Assembly: GCA_035308965.1 (NCBI GenBank)
Contig: DATGFN010000043.1
Location: forward strand, 62,001 to 126,000
DNA: 64,000 bases
From: DASYXZ01 sp035308965
GTDB lineage: Bacteria; Acidobacteriota; Terriglobia; UBA7540
Reading direction: 5' to 3'
Shown here: positions 61,132-64,000 of the stretch, piece by piece
Position numbering within the stretch: position 1 is the stretch's first letter
Layout: the number at the start of each line of letters is the position of its first letter
The notes under the pieces: generated by a model
Told to the model about the DNA's origin: nothing
What the model saw: only the letters and a program-made list of their open reading frames with translations
Database searches by the model: none
Translations under genes and position numbers: made by a program

Positions 61132-61893
61132 ATGCGCTATGCAAAATTGGGAACTTCACTAAGTCTGATCGGCGCTTTTGCATTCCTGACCACTGGCTGC
61201 GCAACCAAGAACTACGTTGCCAAAGCGGTTTCACCCCTTCGAAATCACATCGACAAAGTGGACAAGGATACTCAGCAAAACGCCCAGGACGTGAAAGACC
61301 TTGACGCCAAGACGGAGCGCGGCATATCCACCGCGCAAAATTCCGCCGACAAGGCATCGCAGTCGGCTGAGGCGGCAGACCAGCACGCCCAGTCCGCTCA
61401 GACTCTTGCCCAGCAGGGCGAGACCGACGCCAAGACGGCGCAGGAAATGGCTGAGAATGTGGACAACTATCAGCCCAACCAGAAGGTGGCGGTCCTTTTT
61501 GACTTCAATAGCGACAAGCTCACCAAAGAGGGCAAGGACCAACTGGACCAGTTCGCGCAGACCGTCCAGACTCAGAAGCACTACGTGATTCAAGTCCAGG
61601 GTTATACCGACAGGATCGGATCCGAAGACTATAACCTGGACCTCAGCCGCCGACGCGCGGACGCCGTGGTTCGCTACTTGACGCTGACTTACAACGTCCC
61701 GCTGGTGAAGGTTTCCATGCTGGGCTATGGTAAAGCCTCTCCAGCCGCGGACAACAAAACCCGGGAAGGGCGCAAGGAGAACCGGCGCGTTCAACTAACG
61801 CTGATGGTTCCTCCCAGCGTGGCGACCGCGCAGGCGGCGGAACCGCAAGCGCAATCTGCCTCCCAGCAGCCCGCCAATCCGCCACAGGAATAA
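61132..61893 (+). CDS. OmpA-family (Pal-like) lipoprotein (253 aa)
   Basis: The lipoprotein signal ends at FLTTGC (Cys23). Helical, Ala/Gln/Asp-rich coiled-coil linker (about 40-115), then an OmpA domain (about 125-230): VLFDFNSDKLTKEGKDQLDQ, VQGYTDRIGSEDYNLDLSRR with the NLDLSRRRADAV peptidoglycan-binding signature, and GRKENRRVQLTL. The C-terminal tail is Gln/Ala-rich. Outer-membrane lipoprotein binding peptidoglycan. Start at ATG 61132 (GGGAGAG five nt upstream). Confidence 0.92.
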   Translation: MRYAKLGTSLSLIGAFAFLTTGCATKNYVAKAVSPLRNHIDKVDKDTQQNAQDVKDLDAKTERGISTAQNSADKASQSAEAADQHAQSAQTLAQQGETDAKTAQEMAENVDNYQPNQKVAVLFDFNSDKLTKEGKDQLDQFAQTVQTQKHYVIQVQGYTDRIGSEDYNLDLSRRRADAVVRYLTLTYNVPLVKVSMLGYGKASPAADNKTREGRKENRRVQLTLMVPPSVATAQAAEPQAQSASQQPANPPQE

Positions 61894-61923
61894 GCGGACT
61901 GGGCTGCAAAGCAATTAAGCGGA

Positions 61924-61953
61924 GCGCTGATCCCGCGTGCGCGGGGTCAGCGC
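61924..61953. other. hairpin after OmpA lipoprotein gene
   Basis: GCGCTGATCCCGCG / CGCGGGGTCAGCGC, 14 bp with one G-T pair, 2-nt spacing in the loop; weak U-content downstream. Possible terminator. Confidence 0.5.
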
Positions 61954-62383
61954 GTATTGCGAATAAAGAACCACAAGCTCGCCCAGGCGTGATCCGCGCG
62001 ACCGATTGGTTACCCGATTACTCGGTCATATCCAGAATGGGCTCCATTCCAGAATCAGACCACCCCATCTGATGATTCCACACCTGCCGCCCGATGATGC
62101 AAGCCGACCCTTGCTGACTAGAATCTGCCAACCTTTTTGAAGTGAAGAGAGGGATGCCGTGGATCGGCCTTCAACAAGGCAAACGCCTTGTCGGCAAGTC
62201 CCTGCACCGCGACAGGAAGAGACCGGCAGGAGGCCCAGAAGTCAGGAGAGGCGTGATGAGTCACAGCTTGGTGGACCGGCCCTCGCGGGTGGCCCATACG
62301 TCGCGTTTTTTGCGATTTATGGGTTTAGGTCTCCGCCACAAACAACAAAGTCAGAAGAGGAAATTCATTTAATTTTAGTTTTG

Positions 62384-62489
62384 ATGTCGCCAACATTCCA
62401 TAGTTCGGAACGTAGGCGCGACCCGGCGGGTTCGACTCCGGAGGAGCGGGATAACTTGGCCCATGGCGTGAGCCGTGGGTTGGCGACAT
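62384..62489. repeat. 11-bp inverted-repeat-bounded element (about 106 bp)
   Basis: ATGTCGCCAAC (62384-62394) and GTTGGCGACAT (62479-62489) are exact inverses. The inside holds GTAGGCGCGACCC and GGAGTCGAACC-like (reverse) segments. Looks like a small non-autonomous element; no ORF inside. Confidence 0.55.
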
Positions 62490-62547
62490 TCGCCCCAATG
62501 GGGCCTCGGCTGACCACGGAGACAAGAAGTCGCGTTGTGAAATCCGC

Positions 62548-62649
62548 GGGCGCCCCAAGGGGCGCCCCTACGGGAAGGCCTCCCCGGTCGGAGCTACACC
62601 AGGTTTTGCAAGGACGAGCCGCGGACTCGCCTAGGCGAGTCCGCGCTAC
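62548..62649 (-). repeat. cluster of GTAG-headed hairpins (REP-like)
   Basis: On the minus strand: GTAG at 62649 heads GCGGACTCGCC-TA-GGCGAGTCCGC; a second GTAG near 62596 heads CTCC-GACCGG-GGAG; a third at 62571 heads GGGCGCCC-type stem. Three units in about 100 bp, all the same orientation. Confidence 0.7.
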
Positions 62650-62675
62650 CGAATTCCCGACTGTTTTTACAGCGA

Positions 62676-62888
62676 TTATTTGTGCCCGTGTTCCTCGACG
62701 TGGGACTTTGCCGCTTCCGAGGCATGATGGGTCGCATGGAGGTGGTGCCCATGCGCGGCGTGGGCATGATGTGCGGCTTTTTCATGCTCACCCGCTTCGT
62801 GATGATGCGCCGCCTTCTTGTGGTGACCGGCGGCGTGCTCATGGTGCTCAGCTGCCTTATGATGATGCTCTGCTGCGTGTTTGGACAT
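62676..62888 (-). CDS. His-rich small protein (70 aa)
   Basis: 25 of 70 residues are His, arranged in Ala/Glu/Lys-rich helical heptad-like repeats (KHAAEHHHKAAEHHEHAAGH, AHHHEAGEHEKAAHHAHAAH). Likely a soluble helical protein that could bind metal ions (Ni, Zn, Cu); a small family of such proteins is widespread, function not established. ATG at 62888 chosen for GGGGGA upstream; the frame extends to 63080 without support. Confidence 0.78.
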   Translation of the reverse strand: MSKHAAEHHHKAAEHHEHAAGHHKKAAHHHEAGEHEKAAHHAHAAHGHHLHATHHASEAAKSHVEEHGHK

Positions 62889-63102
62889 GAAATTTTCCCC
62901 CTTTGATTTGGCGCGGGTCCGTCCGCTTAACTGACATACCCTGCTGCGGTTGGCCACGGCAGGATGCACTGTACCGTGGTGAATGTTTTCCGAGGGTGAA
63001 GCTAATGTGAAGTTATGGTTAATTGTGGCCGGCTGGGGCAAAGCCAAAGCAGGAGCAATCCGTCGGCTGACGTACCGCACTCTATATAAAGAGCGACTTC
63101 AA

Positions 63103-63167
63103 GTAGCGCCGACCTTCAGGTCGGCATCTCTATTTTTCCCAAACGTGCCGACCTGAAGGTCGGCGCT
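63103..63167. repeat. inverted pair of REP-like hairpins
   Basis: GTAGCGCCGACCTTCAGGTC plus GGC on the plus strand at 63103-63125, and its inverted mate (GCCGACCTGAAGGTCGGCGC) at 63147-63167, 20 bp apart. BIME-like arrangement. The mate has CTGT in place of CTAC. Confidence 0.7.
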
Positions 63168-63224
63168 GTGGGTATACATGCACGGACGGAAATGAGCCGT
63201 CGACTGACGGACTCGGAAAGGGAA

Positions 63225-63252
63225 AGAGGGGCGCCCTCCTCGGCTCCCCTCT
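63225..63252 (-). terminator. probable terminator for the downstream minus-strand gene
   Basis: Minus strand: AGAGGGG-A-GCC ... GGC-G-CCCCTCT then TTCCCTTT. Seven plus three pairs with one mismatch, about 55 bp after the stop of the gene ending at 63309. Confidence 0.45.
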
Positions 63253-63308
63253 CGGTCCCTCTCTGAATCGCCCGCATGTTTGTGCAAGCGGGATTAGGAT
63301 TAAGTTGC

Positions 63309-63905
63309 CTAGCTGGTTGCGTGATGATGATGTGGCCAGAATTCTCGCGCCACGTGGGTGGAGGCTGTAATGCCGAGGGTGATGCCGCCGGAACTAAGTC
63401 CGCCGGCAAGCGTCCGAGTGGACGCCGGCTGCCATGCGCGCGAGATCATACCGCTGCCGAAAGCGCCGGATAGGTTCCCGGCTGCGACCGTTTTTTTGCC
63501 GGTCGTGGTCTTATGCGTGATCACTGTGCTTTCCAGGGCATATGCCATTCGCGGAGCAAAGCCGTGTTTGCCGGACGGGCGATAGCTCAACTCCTCATGC
63601 CGGACGCCGGCCACGCTATAGCGAATGGAATTATTCACGATATGAGTTCCGAACGACGAGGCGAAGCGCTTCCCAAACCCGCCCGCGCCCTGCCCCCATT
63701 CATGAGGTACATTTCGAGCCTGGTTAAGGCCCGCTCCGGCGGCGGAAGCAACCACCGATTTTCCACTGAACGTATTCCTTACGTAATCACTACGATTGCT
63801 GTCGTGCGCCGGGTGCTTCCATGGCTCCAACACTGACGCTGTCAGTGTCCCGGTCAGCGCGAAAAGCAAGATCACAGATAGGAGGGCTCTCTTCATGAAA
63901 GTCAT
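63309..63905 (-). CDS. secreted protein of unknown function (198 aa)
   Basis: Signal peptide (about 4-24, ending LTASV). The mature part is Gly/Ser/Ala-rich with VVASAAGAGLNQARNVPHEW, GQGAGGFGKRFASSFG, and a His-rich C-terminal end (WPHHHHATS). The GAGLNQARN...GFGKRFASSFG pattern may be an amphipathic or membrane-interacting helix. AAGGAGG lies six nt before the ATG at 63905. No family named with confidence. Confidence 0.72.
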   Translation of the reverse strand: MTFMKRALLSVILLFALTGTLTASVLEPWKHPAHDSNRSDYVRNTFSGKSVVASAAGAGLNQARNVPHEWGQGAGGFGKRFASSFGTHIVNNSIRYSVAGVRHEELSYRPSGKHGFAPRMAYALESTVITHKTTTGKKTVAAGNLSGAFGSGMISRAWQPASTRTLAGGLSSGGITLGITASTHVAREFWPHHHHATS

Positions 63906-64000
63906 AAATTACCTCCTTAAACTATATTTGACGGGGTGGCGATTCAATCGGTTGCACGCCTTCAAGTCATTGAAAATAAGCCGCTAAAGTTCGCAGCGCT

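Larger units (their letters stand above)
61894..62675. other. 782-bp repeat-rich intergenic region
   Basis: No protein gene supported. Contains hairpin 61924-61953, an inverted-repeat-bounded element 62384-62489, and a REP-like cluster 62548-62649. Confidence 0.6.
62889..63308. other. 420-bp intergenic region
   Basis: Contains an inverted pair of GTAG hairpins (63103-63167) and a minus-strand terminator (63225-63252). No gene supported. Confidence 0.5.

Noticed and set aside
62400..62490. GGTTCGACTCC resembling a tRNA T-arm
   Set aside because: No acceptor stem, anticodon arm or D-arm could be paired around it.
1..64000. Prophage, integrative element or tRNA-linked island
   Set aside because: No integrase, phage structural gene, tRNA or attachment-like repeat found; gene content is chromosomal in character throughout.

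Overview
The window looks like a chromosomal segment of an Acidobacteriota genome. This is inferred from gene content: two tandem ADOP-type MacB/FtsX permeases, a large Asp-box (BNR/VPS10-like) secreted protein, an SBBP beta-propeller protein, an Oar-like TonB-dependent receptor with a carboxypeptidase-regulatory plug, an S9 peptidase, and many small secreted proteins. I see no rRNA, tRNA, CRISPR array, prophage or intact insertion sequence.

Layout. 1-5.0 kb: two ADOP permeases, the first cut by the window edge. 5.2-16.3 kb, mostly minus strand: Asp-box protein, a periplasmic protein, DinB, SBBP propeller, a methyltransferase-like protein and a bactofilin. 16.7-26.8 kb, plus strand: a PpiD/SurA-like foldase, then a fatty-acid beta-oxidation run in the order fadN-fadA-fadE (the Bacillus order), interleaved with an esterase, a secreted DUF1326 protein, an FMN reductase and a 29-codon ORF stitched between two genes. 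26.9-38.2 kb: carbohydrate genes (DUF4380 protein, mutarotase, xylulokinase, Gfo/Idh/MocA oxidoreductase, two xylose-isomerase-like TIM barrels), a mazF module, a VOC protein, an S23/IVP four-helix protein and a GlcG-like protein. 38.3-43.6 kb: outer-membrane beta-barrel, Mla-type lipid transport operon (mlaE-mlaF-mlaD, the last with an OmpA-like tail), hydrolase, ferritin-like protein. 43.9-50.4 kb: TPR protein, overlapping rnc-lepB-asmA operon, then small unknown proteins including a BamE-like pair. 50.5-58.2 kb: solitary Phd-type antitoxin, dienoyl-CoA-reductase-like SDR, TonB receptor divergent from an S9 peptidase, and a RelBE-like module with a broken toxin. 58.4-63.9 kb: small secreted proteins, a REC-PilZ regulator, an OmpA lipoprotein and a His-rich protein.

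The most unusual material lies between and inside genes. (1) GTAG-headed hairpins resembling REP elements recur at many sites, singly or in inverted pairs. (2) Arrays of degenerate 6-10 nt words (of the type GATTGAC, CAAATCA, CTTCTGC) occur at about 18 loci. (3) Both kinds lie in frame within about 700 bp of the SBBP gene and are translated there. No RAYT transposase is present in the window, so mobilisation is inference. I did not find a clearly new multi-gene system; the best leads are the repeat families, the MlaD-OmpA fusion, the stitched small ORF, the decayed toxin-antitoxin loci and a hairpin-dense stretch upstream of the mla operon.
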